51,513 nucleotides of DNA, taken from contig CANNMD010000003.1 in the NCBI GenBank assembly GCA_947505655.1, positions 1 through 51,513 of the forward strand, written 5' to 3'. Made by a program: the position numbers and the translations under genes. This stretch comes from Acidimicrobiaceae bacterium. Its GTDB lineage: Bacteria > Actinomycetota > Acidimicrobiia > Acidimicrobiales > Ilumatobacteraceae. Numbering within the stretch: position 1 is the first letter of the stretch; every line of letters begins with the position of its first letter. Under the pieces are notes generated by a model. The model was not told the DNA's origin. It saw only the letters and a list, made by a program, of their open reading frames with translations, and ran no database searches. Below, piece by piece: positions 17,829 through 25,857 of this stretch.

Positions 17829-18919
17829 GCATCAACCGTAAGAAAGTGTTCTATGCCCTCGCCGCACCGCTTGGTGCGTTCGTGTTGGCCGTCGCCGTCG
17901 CCGGATTGGCTCTCTTGGTCAGCGGTAAGAATCCGTTTGTTGCGTTCAAGCAGATGGTCATCTACGGCGGCACTGTCGACTCGTTGATCACCAGCATCAA
18001 CGAAGCCTTGCCGTTGTTCGTGTCGGGCGTTGCGGTGGCTATTGGCTTCCGCACAAACCTGTTCAACATCGGTGTCGAGGGTCAATACCGTTTGGCTGCA
18101 ATTGTTGCTGCGGTCGTTGGGGCCGAGTTGCCCGGGCCCGGTTTCTTGCGCATCATCATGGCAATGGCGGCTGCCATCATCGTGGGCGCGATGTACGCCA
18201 GCATTGCTGGTTTGCTGAGGGCCTATCGCAACGTCAACGAAGTCATCGCCACCATCATGCTCAACGGGGTGATGACCGGACTTGTGGCGGTGCTCTTGAA
18301 ATGGGATCTGATCGCGTCGATCAAAGACCAACAGCTGCGAACCAGCCGATTACCGAAATCAGCGTGGTTCCCCAGCGTTACGTTTGGCGGAAGCGAGCTG
18401 TACCTGTGGGTCTTTGTGGCGATCGCGATTGGCATCGGCTACCACTACTTGATCAATCGCTCTCGCTTCGGATACGAGCTGCGCGCCTCGGGCATCAACC
18501 CTGGGGCAGCGCTTGCCGCTGGCGTGAATCCCAAGCGAATGATCGTGAAGACAATGGCGTTGTCTGGCGCTGTCGCAGGTCTTGTCGGAATGCCGCTGCT
18601 GTTGCAGCGCCAGCATGAGTTCACTCAGCAATTCCAGCAGGGGCTTGGGTTTGCGGGCATCGCTGTGGCGCTTGTGGGCCGACAAAAGGCTGCGGGTATG
18701 GCCGCTGCGGCACTGCTGTTTGCATACCTCACTCGCGCATCGCAGGCGCTCACGAGTCCTCCAACTCGAGGCACCAAAGAGATCGGCACCATCTTGCAGG
18801 GCACGATGATGCTTGCCGCAGTAGTTGCCTACGAGGTCGTGAGGCGCAGAGCCGAAGCCAACGCAATTCATGAAGCAGCGCATCGTGCCGCAGTGCAGTT
18901 CGCCGAGGTTCCAGCATGA
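17825..18919 (+). CDS. Nucleoside-type ABC transporter permease 1
   Basis: A 364-residue integral membrane permease of the BPD_transp_2 class. Multiple hydrophobic helices are evident, starting with FYALAAPLGAFVLAVAVAGLALL. Conserved blocks are FRTNLFNIGVEGQYRLAAIVAA and the cytoplasmic coupling region GYELRASGINPGAALAAGVNPKRMI, which matches YufP/NupP-like proteins. The ATG overlaps the ATPase stop (ATGA) and its stop overlaps the second permease start the same way. It would form half of the channel for BmpA-delivered nucleosides. The last ~25 residues are a hydrophilic tail. Confidence 0.92.
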   Translation: MSINRKKVFYALAAPLGAFVLAVAVAGLALLVSGKNPFVAFKQMVIYGGTVDSLITSINEALPLFVSGVAVAIGFRTNLFNIGVEGQYRLAAIVAAVVGAELPGPGFLRIIMAMAAAIIVGAMYASIAGLLRAYRNVNEVIATIMLNGVMTGLVAVLLKWDLIASIKDQQLRTSRLPKSAWFPSVTFGGSELYLWVFVAIAIGIGYHYLINRSRFGYELRASGINPGAALAAGVNPKRMIVKTMALSGAVAGLVGMPLLLQRQHEFTQQFQQGLGFAGIAVALVGRQKAAGMAAAALLFAYLTRASQALTSPPTRGTKEIGTILQGTMMLAAVVAYEVVRRRAEANAIHEAAHRAAVQFAEVPA

Positions 18920-20187
18920 GCACCACCTACGTAGACCTTGCCGATCCGAAGGCCAATTGGTGGACCACGATGTCGCGTTCGCGACAGATCATGCTCATGT
19001 TCTTCGGAGCGTTCCTCGTGCTGTCGTTGGCTCGTGCAGTCTCCGGAGAGAACGACCTCACCTCTGAGTTCACCGTCACCAACACGATTGCGCTCACGCT
19101 GCCCATCTTGCTCGCCGGTCTCGGCGGGTTGCTCAGCGAACGCGCAGGCATCGTGAACATCGGCCTCGAGGGCATGATGATCCTCGGTACATGGGGCGCC
19201 GGTTTCTTTGGCTACCACTACGGCCCGTGGGGCGCGCTGATCGGTGGCGCGCTTGCGGGTGCTGTCGGTGGCCTTGTGCATGCCGTCGCCACGGTCACGT
19301 TCGGTGTCGACCATGTCATCTCCGGCACCGCCATCAACTTGCTCGCATTTGGTTGGGCCCGGTTCTTGTCGGCATCGCTCTTCAAGGGCCGCGGCTCTGG
19401 CTCCGAGACCAACAGTCCCGGATTCGACACCTCGAAGGGCATGCCCACATGGCGCATGCCCGGTTTTGCCGACGACGGCTGGCTGGCTCGAATCGAGTTC
19501 AAGCACTGGCCCATCGTGTCCGATCTTGCCGGCATCAGCCGTGGGTTGCTCGGATCATGGAAGGTCTACGAGTTGGTCGCTGTCGCCGTAGTGCCGCTCG
19601 TAGCCTGGCTCGTCTGGAAGACCAAGTTCGGCCTACGTCTGCGCTCGTCGGGAGAGAAGCCGTCGGCCGCCGATTCGCTTGGCGTCAACGTCGTTGTGGT
19701 GCGTTATCTCGCTGTCATCGCTTCGGGTGCGCTCGCCGGAGTCGGTGGAGCCCTGTTGGTGCTACGCAACAACGGCGCATACTCCGAAGGTCAGACGAAC
19801 AGCCGTGGCTACCTTGGGCTTGCAGCATTGATCTTCGGCAACTGGAAACCAACCGGAGTCCTCGCCGGGGCAACGCTGTTCGGCTTCCTCGACACGTTGC
19901 AGCTCACGGCGTCTACGGCCGTTCGCGGGCTCTACCTGCTCGGTGTCGTCGGATGTCTCATTGGGTCCATCGTGTTTTTCCGCCGCAAGAACCCTCGGGT
20001 TGGTCGGTCGCTCGCTGCGATCTGCGCGGCGCTGCTGGTGTTCTACGTGTCGGGCATCGACATGAACGACGATCTCGTGAAGACCTTGCCGTACTTGGGC
20101 ACGTTGTTGGTTCTCGCAGTGTTTAGCCGCCGCCTGCGTCCGCCGGCTGCCTCGGGTCAACCGTGGCGCAAGGGTCAGATCACATAG
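18916..20187 (+). CDS. Nucleoside-type ABC transporter permease 2
   Basis: A 423-residue BPD_transp_2 permease pairing with the preceding gene. Family blocks include LPILLAGLGGLLSERAGIVN, IGLEGMMILGTWGAGFFGY, and the coupling segment LRSSGEKPSAADSLGVNVVVVRY. It is longer than the ~310-320 residues common for YufQ-type permeases. The extra length comes from a loop near residues 155-215 and an additional hydrophobic C-terminal part (residues ~345-410). The start overlaps the previous stop by ATGA, and the C-terminus overlaps the proposed start of the SGNH hydrolase. Confidence 0.9.
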   Translation: MSTTYVDLADPKANWWTTMSRSRQIMLMFFGAFLVLSLARAVSGENDLTSEFTVTNTIALTLPILLAGLGGLLSERAGIVNIGLEGMMILGTWGAGFFGYHYGPWGALIGGALAGAVGGLVHAVATVTFGVDHVISGTAINLLAFGWARFLSASLFKGRGSGSETNSPGFDTSKGMPTWRMPGFADDGWLARIEFKHWPIVSDLAGISRGLLGSWKVYELVAVAVVPLVAWLVWKTKFGLRLRSSGEKPSAADSLGVNVVVVRYLAVIASGALAGVGGALLVLRNNGAYSEGQTNSRGYLGLAALIFGNWKPTGVLAGATLFGFLDTLQLTASTAVRGLYLLGVVGCLIGSIVFFRRKNPRVGRSLAAICAALLVFYVSGIDMNDDLVKTLPYLGTLLVLAVFSRRLRPPAASGQPWRKGQIT

Positions 20188-21158
20188 GCCGCTTGGCTAC
20201 GCACCCACCTTCGGGTCGTCGTCGCTCGCGACGGCGAATGCGGCGCATCTATCTGCGCAGGCGCGTCGTGGTAGCGATGGTTCTGCTCGCTGTGGCCGTT
20301 TCGTTGATCGGCCTAGCGAAGGCATTGCTCGGCGGCGATTCAACGCACACGAAGGTCGCGTCGGCGGCATCAACTGATGACTCCACGTTGCTCAGCGTGC
20401 CCGCAACATCCGAGGTCACCACCACCACTACGCCGCCTCCGCTGCCCCCAGAGACCACTGTTGTCGACGCTGGGCCAATTCCTACCCCAAGCGACCCAGC
20501 GCGGGTCTACATCGCTGGCGACAGCGATGCTGGATCATTCGCTCCGTTTGTGTCGCGTCTGTTGCGTGTCAGCGGGGTTGTGGCCACCACGGTGGACTAC
20601 AAGGTGTCGTCGGGTTTGGCCCGTCCAGACTTCTTCGATTGGCCGGCCCGGCTGTCTGGGCGCATTCCCAAGCTCAATCCAGACATCGTGATCTTTGCAT
20701 TCGGAGGGAACGATGCTCAGCCGATTCATGGCTTGAACAAGCAGGTCGATACGCCCGAGTGGCGCGCCGAATACGCCAAAAGGGTGGGTGCAGTCATGGA
20801 TCTGGTCGCCAACGACGGCCGCACGCTCATTTGGGTTGGCGTTCCCAACGACAACCAGACCGACACCACCGCTCGCCTCAAGGTGCAAGACGAAGTCGTG
20901 CGGGCCCAGGTCGCCGTTCACCCCGGTGTGGTCTTTATCGACTCGTGGAACATCTTCTCTGGCCTCGATGGGGGCTATGCCCAGTATGTAGTTGATCCCC
21001 GCGACGGCATCAGCAAGTCAGTTCGCAGCGATGTCGATGGGTTCCATCTCAACACCACGGGCGCCGAAATCCTTGCGTTTCATATCGCTCGTGCGGTCGA
21101 ATCCGACCTCGTGAACCGAGGTGCCGACCTTGCTTCCGCGTCAACTGACGCCGGTTAG
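20163..21158 (+). CDS. Membrane-anchored SGNH/GDSL hydrolase-like protein (DUF459-like)
   Basis: A 331-residue protein with an Arg-rich cytoplasmic N-terminus, one transmembrane segment (about 35-55), a Thr/Pro-rich linker (about 65-110) and an extracytoplasmic SGNH domain. Block I is IAGDSDAGSF with candidate nucleophile Ser121, block III is FGGNDAQ (181-184), and block V is DVDGFHLNTTG with Asp292 and His295. It may deacylate a cell-envelope polysaccharide or lipid. I use GTG 20163, which overlaps the permease by 25 bases; ATG 20238 is an alternative that also keeps the anchor. Its link to nucleoside transport is probably only positional. Confidence 0.8.
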   Translation: MAQGSDHIGRLATHPPSGRRRSRRRMRRIYLRRRVVVAMVLLAVAVSLIGLAKALLGGDSTHTKVASAASTDDSTLLSVPATSEVTTTTTPPPLPPETTVVDAGPIPTPSDPARVYIAGDSDAGSFAPFVSRLLRVSGVVATTVDYKVSSGLARPDFFDWPARLSGRIPKLNPDIVIFAFGGNDAQPIHGLNKQVDTPEWRAEYAKRVGAVMDLVANDGRTLIWVGVPNDNQTDTTARLKVQDEVVRAQVAVHPGVVFIDSWNIFSGLDGGYAQYVVDPRDGISKSVRSDVDGFHLNTTGAEILAFHIARAVESDLVNRGADLASASTDAG

Positions 21159-21335
21159 GCCTTTTGGCACATTGTCGGCTCAGAAAACATTTTTCCTGTA
21201 CTCGGTTGGAGTACAGGGGTAGTGTCTTTTGCAGGGAAAGCTATGAGACATTGGGCGACAAGTTGGTCGCGAATGCCCAATGAGGAGCGAGCGCGAAACC
21301 GGCCCTTCAAGTGCACTCGCATCTGAGGTGGCGTT
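21159..21335 (+). promoter_or_regulatory. Structured leader upstream of the LPATG protein gene
   Basis: This 177-base gap contains two dyads. One is a 9-bp perfect stem at 21195-21203/21209-21217 (CCTGTACTC with GAGTACAGG, five-base loop). The other is a stem-in-stem at about 21250-21282, where ATTGGG pairs with CCCAAT and CGAC with GTCG. GAGGTGG just before ATG 21336 is the ribosome site. I could not match it to a known riboswitch; the first dyad could equally be a repressor operator. Confidence 0.4.
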
Positions 21336-21905
21336 ATGAAACAAACTGTTCTCAAAATCACGACTTGTGTGGCGATCGCTCTGGCTTCCTCAGCGGTGGA
21401 GGCGCAGCGTGTGTCAGCCGCCAGAGAAGACACAGCCGCGACTGCTGTGTGTCATCGGTTGCCCTCTTCGTGGTCTGGCAATATCAGCCTTGAGCCCGGC
21501 GCGTCGTACTCCACTGGTGTTGCTGTTGAGCCCCAACCCGGCATTCAGGCCGTCGTCGACTCAGTAGCCGTTTCTACCGGCGAAGGCTCACCCGCCGCCA
21601 TTTCAGTACGCGTTGGTGGCGTCGCTGCTACATCGGGCGCCCTCGTGCTGGGCGGCGATGTTGCTGTTACCAACGGCGGAGCCAGTGCAGTCAGCCTGAC
21701 CTCGGTCGACTTGGTGGTTTCGCATTGTCACCTCGTCGCAACCACCGAAGCGCTCTCGGTCGGCTCATTCGGGTTGAGCGGTCGGCTCGGCGAGTCGCTG
21801 CCAGCCACCGGCGCAAACGCTGGTGAGCTTGCGCTGATTGCGTTCGGTTTGGTCAGCGTTGGTGCTGGCCTGGTGGCCGTGGGCCGCCGCCGTCGTCTGG
21901 CGTAG
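21336..21905 (+). CDS. Small secreted surface protein with LPATG sorting signal
   Basis: A 189-residue protein with an N-terminal signal peptide (KQTVLKITTCVAIALASSA), a Val/Ala/Ser-rich beta-type body, and a C-terminal tail with LPATG at 155-159, a hydrophobic stretch (163-183) and RRRR (184-187). This is the standard layout of a sortase substrate, although some actinobacterial proteins with this tail are simply membrane-anchored. The three Cys at 39, 131 and the signal region leave at most one mature disulfide. No sortase is encoded in the window. It is preceded by a 177-base structured leader and has a good GAGGTGG ribosome site. Confidence 0.75.
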   Translation: MKQTVLKITTCVAIALASSAVEAQRVSAAREDTAATAVCHRLPSSWSGNISLEPGASYSTGVAVEPQPGIQAVVDSVAVSTGEGSPAAISVRVGGVAATSGALVLGGDVAVTNGGASAVSLTSVDLVVSHCHLVATTEALSVGSFGLSGRLGESLPATGANAGELALIAFGLVSVGAGLVAVGRRRRLA

Positions 21906-21919
21906 TAGTTCTTTGCGGG

Positions 21920-22702
21920 CTACTGCCCGCGACCTCGCGAGATGATGCCGTCGCGGCGCTGGGCCACTTTTTCGGCGCTGAACATCGTTCGGGCCCATTC
22001 GGTGCCGTCGCGTGCCTCGATCTCCCAGCCCGCTTGATCACGGGTGATTTCTGCATAGGTGCGCCGGATCTGACGAACGCCGTTTTGGTCGTTGCCGATG
22101 ATGTCGCGAGCCAAGCCCCGTGCCGTCGGCAGAAGATCGCCGTGGGCGACTACGTGGTTCACTAAGCCGAGTTCGAGTGCCTCGTGAGCACTGAGGAAGT
22201 TGCCGGTGAAGCTCATCTCGCGAGCCCTGCGAACACCAATGGCCTGCGGTAGTAACACGGTGAGGCCCCAGCCCGGCATGACCCCTACACGGGCGTGTGT
22301 GTCGCCGAATTTGGCGTGCTCGCTTGCGACGAGAAAGTCGCAGTTGAGGGCCAATTCGAACCCGCCAGTGACGGCAACACCGTTGATCGCGCCGATCACC
22401 GGCTTGGTCATCGACGGAAAGGGTCCGCGCATACCCTCGGCAGAGGCCTTGGGAAGCGTGGAGTCTGCAGCGTTCGACGACCCGCTGCGACCACCCAGTT
22501 CTTTCAGGTCGATGCCCGCACAAAACGCCGGATCTGACCCGGTGAGGATGACGACGTCGACATCGTCGCGGCCGTCGGCCTCGCGCATCAGCGCAGGGAA
22601 CAGACGCATCACGTCGGCACTCAGCGCATTTCGGGCGGCCGGCCGGTTGAGGGTGACGGTGGCGATTCGATCGCTGACTTCGAGCAGAACAACATCGGTC
22701 AT
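21920..22702 (-). CDS. Enoyl-CoA hydratase/isomerase family protein
   Basis: A 260-residue crotonase-fold protein. The oxyanion-hole blocks are FCAGIDLKELGG and GVAVTGGFELALNCDF, followed by FGDTHARVGVMPGWGL, typical of enoyl-CoA hydratases in fatty-acid or steroid breakdown. The C-terminal helices are complete. It is the third gene of a minus-strand group after the NUDIX and DUF genes, with a 30-base gap upstream. The acyl-CoA substrate cannot be deduced. It converges with the LPATG gene. Confidence 0.88.
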   Translation of the reverse strand: MTDVVLLEVSDRIATVTLNRPAARNALSADVMRLFPALMREADGRDDVDVVILTGSDPAFCAGIDLKELGGRSGSSNAADSTLPKASAEGMRGPFPSMTKPVIGAINGVAVTGGFELALNCDFLVASEHAKFGDTHARVGVMPGWGLTVLLPQAIGVRRAREMSFTGNFLSAHEALELGLVNHVVAHGDLLPTARGLARDIIGNDQNGVRQIRRTYAEITRDQAGWEIEARDGTEWARTMFSAEKVAQRRDGIISRGRGQ

Positions 22703-22732
22703 CTGCCGATGTTCGCAGGCCTCAGAGCGTGG

Positions 22733-23344
22733 CTACGAGTCGGTGTCGTCAGCCGGTAAAAAGTTGAGCTTCAGGTCGCCGAGCTTCACCAAGGTGGACG
22801 CGATCCATGTGCCCAAGGTTCCGAAATGGTTGTCGAGCAATTTGCTCGCGCCGTCGGCGAGTGTCTCCTCGGCAAGTTCGTAAATGCCCTCGTAGGTGAT
22901 CTCGATAGCGAACTCGGGAGCCTCTACGACATCGCCGAAGTAGCCGATCTCGACGGTGGCTCCGGCGCGCTCGAGGCGTTCGTTGCCGATGAGCGGGCTT
23001 GATTCGGGCATGATCGCCTGCACCGGCACGGGGTTGGGCTGCTCGGCCAATCGTTGTACGCGAAACCCAATTTCAATTTCGATCGATGGTTGTTCGTCGA
23101 TCATCTCATCGACATACCAGCGCCGATACGCGGTTTGACTCCACGTTGGCCACTCGAAGGTGATGTGCGCAACCACCCGTGGCGGCTGGCCTTCGCCGGG
23201 CAGGCCATAACTGGTCTCCCACGTGATATCGCCGAGCAGCACATCGATCTGAAAGTGCTCCTCGAAGGTCTGCCTCTCGAGGAAGGCACCTTCGAACGCG
23301 TCACGCAATGCGCCGATGGCATCGGTGAAGACGTGATCAAGCAT
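22733..23344 (-). CDS. Conserved hypothetical protein, no recognised domain
   Basis: A 203-residue acidic, soluble protein without signal peptide or membrane segment. It is rich in Glu and aromatic residues and has alternating beta-like stretches (VVAHITFEWPTW, QPSIEIEIGFRV, EFAIEITYEGIY). I recognise no family motif. It starts 11 bases after the NUDIX hydrolase stop and precedes the crotonase gene, so the three are likely co-transcribed. The start is ATG at 23344 (MLDHVFTDAIGALRDAF). Confidence 0.6.
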   Translation of the reverse strand: MLDHVFTDAIGALRDAFEGAFLERQTFEEHFQIDVLLGDITWETSYGLPGEGQPPRVVAHITFEWPTWSQTAYRRWYVDEMIDEQPSIEIEIGFRVQRLAEQPNPVPVQAIMPESSPLIGNERLERAGATVEIGYFGDVVEAPEFAIEITYEGIYELAEETLADGASKLLDNHFGTLGTWIASTLVKLGDLKLNFLPADDTDS

Positions 23345-23355
23345 GAACCGCGACC

Positions 23356-24039
23356 CTAACTGTTTGTGCGCTCATAGGTGTGGGGGAGCCCGTTATGCAT
23401 CGACATTCGGTGCCTCGGCCCAGGCAGTGAGGCATCGCCGGACTCGTATCCGGCGTCGGCTTCCCAGAGCAGAATCAGGGCGCCTTCGTGTTGTGCGGGA
23501 ACGGTGACAAAGCGTTCGATGCCGCGGCGGGCGACGAGTTGATTGAGGCCCTCGAACGAACCTGCTTCGGCGAGCGTAATGAGCGTGACATGAGTCGGCG
23601 GAGCCATGGGCAGCGCTTGTGCGATCGCGTCGGTGGGGCTGATCCAGAGCGACTCGACGATTTCATGATTGTCGATCGTGACGTCGTCGCCAGACCACGG
23701 GGCCACGAAAAACCATGTGGTGTAACGCTTTGGCGCAATCGCTGGAGGAGTCCAATGCGACAGGGTGATCAGGCTGTCACGGTCGAGCCGTAGGGCAACT
23801 TCTTCGTGCGCCTCGCGAACCGCAGCGGACACAGCGCGGCTCACTTCGTCGTGGCCCGAATCGTCGTCGTCGACACGTCCACCAGGAAAGACCCACATGT
23901 TCGCAAACGCGCCCACATCACTGCGCTTCAAGAACAGCACCTCGAACTGGTCACCGTGTTCGCGCGCCACGATGACCGTGGCGGCTGGTCGGGCGGGAGG
24001 AAGACTCTCAGCTGCATTCACACCGCAACCTTGGCACAT
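23356..24039 (-). CDS. NUDIX hydrolase
   Basis: About 227 residues. The NUDIX box region reads MWVFPGGRVDDDD, then about 15 residues, then REAHEEVAL; this gap is longer than in the classic box, as in the NUDT7/NUDT19 coenzyme-A-type branch. Trp/Phe-rich strands and a C-terminal extension follow. It may hydrolyse a CoA ester or dinucleotide, which would suit its place between two enoyl-CoA hydratase genes. ATG 24039 is used; GTG 24021 is equally possible. The divergent crotonase gene starts 15 bases away, implying leaderless or very short-leader transcripts. Confidence 0.82.
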   Translation of the reverse strand: MCQGCGVNAAESLPPARPAATVIVAREHGDQFEVLFLKRSDVGAFANMWVFPGGRVDDDDSGHDEVSRAVSAAVREAHEEVALRLDRDSLITLSHWTPPAIAPKRYTTWFFVAPWSGDDVTIDNHEIVESLWISPTDAIAQALPMAPPTHVTLITLAEAGSFEGLNQLVARRGIERFVTVPAQHEGALILLWEADAGYESGDASLPGPRHRMSMHNGLPHTYERTNS

Positions 24040-24054
24040 GCGACAATCAAGGTT

Positions 24055-24810
24055 ATGAGTCTTGTTGAAGTCACCATCAGCGAACGCGTCGCGACCCTGA
24101 CCCTGAACAATCCTGCCGAGCGCAACACGCTCACTGCGCCAATGGTCGCTGAGATCCTTGCCGCGATGGACGCCATCGAGGCCGACCCCGGTGTTGGCGC
24201 AATCGTTGTAACGGGAACGGCTCCAGCGTTTTGCGCGGGAGCAAATCTGGGCAATCTCGCCGAATCATCAGAGCAGAGTCTCGGCAGCATCTACGAAGGG
24301 TTCCTGCGAATTGCTCGGAGCCCATTGCCTACGTTGGCTGCAGTGAATGGCGCTGCTGTTGGTGCCGGAATGAACCTCGCGCTTGGCTGCGACGTGCGCA
24401 TCGCTGGGCGTCGCGCCAAGTTCGACACGCGGTTCTTGCAGATCGGCATCCACCCAGGCGGTGGCCACACGTGGATGCTGCGTCGCATCGTTGGACCGCA
24501 AGCAGCCATGGCAGCGGTTGTGTTCGGTGAGGTCATGGACGGTGCCGAGGCCGAGCGCGTTGGGCTCGTGCATCGGTGTGTCGACGATGACCAACTGCTT
24601 GCTGTTGCACAAGAAATGGCCCAGCGTGCCGCAAGCGCACCGCGCGAGTTGGCCATCATCGTGAAGCAGACAATTCACGACATGGCCGACATCGACAATC
24701 ATCCAGCCGCGGTGAAGCGCGAACTCGATCCGCAGGTGTGGAGCACTCGCCAACCATGGTTCGCCGAGCGCATCGCGGCACTACAGCAAAAAATTTCGTC
24801 AAAAAAGTAG
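24055..24810 (+). CDS. Enoyl-CoA hydratase/isomerase family protein
   Basis: A 251-residue crotonase-fold enzyme starting MSLVEVTISERVATLTLNNP. The oxyanion-hole segments are FCAGANLGNLAE and GAAVGAGMNLALGCDVRIA, followed by FDTRFLQIGIHPGGG. It is only distantly similar to the crotonase at 21.9 kb, so this is not a recent duplication. The frame is open upstream across the NUDIX gene, but ATG 24055 matches the family N-terminus and is divergent from the NUDIX start. A beta-oxidation or related acyl-CoA role is inferred. Confidence 0.88.
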   Translation: MSLVEVTISERVATLTLNNPAERNTLTAPMVAEILAAMDAIEADPGVGAIVVTGTAPAFCAGANLGNLAESSEQSLGSIYEGFLRIARSPLPTLAAVNGAAVGAGMNLALGCDVRIAGRRAKFDTRFLQIGIHPGGGHTWMLRRIVGPQAAMAAVVFGEVMDGAEAERVGLVHRCVDDDQLLAVAQEMAQRAASAPRELAIIVKQTIHDMADIDNHPAAVKRELDPQVWSTRQPWFAERIAALQQKISSKK

Positions 24811-24884
24811 CCGCGTTGCTTCACACGGACCTCACCTCGGGTGTACCTTTCGGCTAAGGGGAGTTTGTCTACCGTACGTCTCAC

Positions 24885-24890
24885 AGGAGG
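24885..24890 (+). promoter_or_regulatory. Consensus ribosome binding site AGGAGG
   Basis: A perfect AGGAGG sits six bases before ATG 24897. This is one of the best Shine-Dalgarno sites in the window and supports the small gene that follows as real and well translated. Confidence 0.7.
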
Positions 24891-24896
24891 TACTCG

Positions 24897-25214
24897 ATGA
24901 GCCAGCGTCATCACTTGCAGGAGTCGGCCCCGCAGCCGAAGATGGACCTGCGTGCACACGCTCACAACGAGCGGCATCGCATTAACAGCGAGCTGCATTC
25001 CGTTGCCAATCAGGTCAGCGCAGGTTCTGAACCTGAGGACATCCATGAGCCCGGCAGGGCTTGGGTGCCGAGTCACCGCCACGATGCGGCCAAGGGCAAG
25101 GCAAGCGCCACCAAGCAAGAAGTGCGCCACTGGAAAATGAAGAGCTGGAAGCGGCGCTCAACAGTGCGTAAGGCCCGGGCTCTCGTGACCCGAGTGGTGG
25201 CTGAACAGGCTTAG
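24897..25214 (+). CDS. Small basic, His-rich protein of unknown function
   Basis: A 105-residue hydrophilic protein with no membrane segment or signal peptide. It is rich in His, Arg, Lys and Gln, with a strongly basic C-terminal half (WKMKSWKRRSTVRKARALV). I recognise no domain. Charge and composition would suit nucleic-acid binding, but that is a guess. The strong Shine-Dalgarno site and its own 86-base upstream gap argue that it is expressed. It converges with the GNAT gene 4 bases away. Confidence 0.6.
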   Translation: MSQRHHLQESAPQPKMDLRAHAHNERHRINSELHSVANQVSAGSEPEDIHEPGRAWVPSHRHDAAKGKASATKQEVRHWKMKSWKRRSTVRKARALVTRVVAEQA

Positions 25215-25218
25215 TGCC

Positions 25219-25857
25219 TTAGAGCCACGTGGCGATCATTTCGTCGCGACGGGCTTGCCATTCTTCAACGGTGATTGCGTAACGCATGTGGTCTTCCCAC
25301 ACGCCGTTGATCTCAAGAAACCGACTTGCTACGCCTTCGTCGCGGAGTTGCAGTTTGTCCATCACGCGTCGGCTATTGGCGTTGCGCGGGATGATGCATA
25401 CCTCTAGGCGGTGCAGCCGCAGTTCGTCGAACGCAAAGCGAATCACAGCGCATACGCCTTCGGCGATGTATCCGTGACCAGCGCGCGAACGATCGATCCA
25501 GTAGCCGATGGTGGCGCATTGCTGTGCGCCGCGAACCACGGTGTTCAGGTTGACTTCGCCTGCCACTGAGCTGTCGACGAAGAGGCCGAACGCATATGCC
25601 GCGCCCATTTGCCGGTCGCGGTCGCGTGCAGCACAACGGGTGCTGAAGGCGTCTCGCTCGCGGATTGGATCGCCCTGGTTGGCAAGCCTCGACGGCTCCC
25701 ATGGCGTGAGCCAACTTTCGTTACGTACGCGTACGTCGCTCCACGATGCAAAGTCGGGGCTGACCAATGGGCGAAGCATCACGCGGCGGCCGTGGAGGCG
25801 GAGTCCGCTGCTGTTCGGCGCCGACGGGTGGGTGAAGGGGTGATGCTCGCTGCTCAT
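25219..25857 (-). CDS. GNAT N-acetyltransferase (RimJ/RimL type)
   Basis: A 212-residue acetyltransferase. The core has MLRPLVSPDFASWSDVR, the beta-4 strand AYAFGLFVDSSVAGEVNL, the acetyl-CoA loop GYWIDRSRAGHGYIAEGV and FDELRLHRLEVCIIPRNANSRRVM, which fit the RimJ subfamily that acetylates protein N-termini or small amines. The frame opens further upstream, but ATG 25857 forms an ATGA overlap with the preceding gene. It is the third gene of the DUF501 / Ppx-like / GNAT operon. Confidence 0.85.
   Translation of the reverse strand: MSSEHHPFTHPSAPNSSGLRLHGRRVMLRPLVSPDFASWSDVRVRNESWLTPWEPSRLANQGDPIRERDAFSTRCAARDRDRQMGAAYAFGLFVDSSVAGEVNLNTVVRGAQQCATIGYWIDRSRAGHGYIAEGVCAVIRFAFDELRLHRLEVCIIPRNANSRRVMDKLQLRDEGVASRFLEINGVWEDHMRYAITVEEWQARRDEMIATWL

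Noticed and set aside
21280-21305. Similarity to the S-adenosylhomocysteine riboswitch start (GAGGAGCG)
   Set aside because: The downstream conserved segments and pseudoknot partner of that riboswitch are absent, and the gene is not a methyl-cycle gene.
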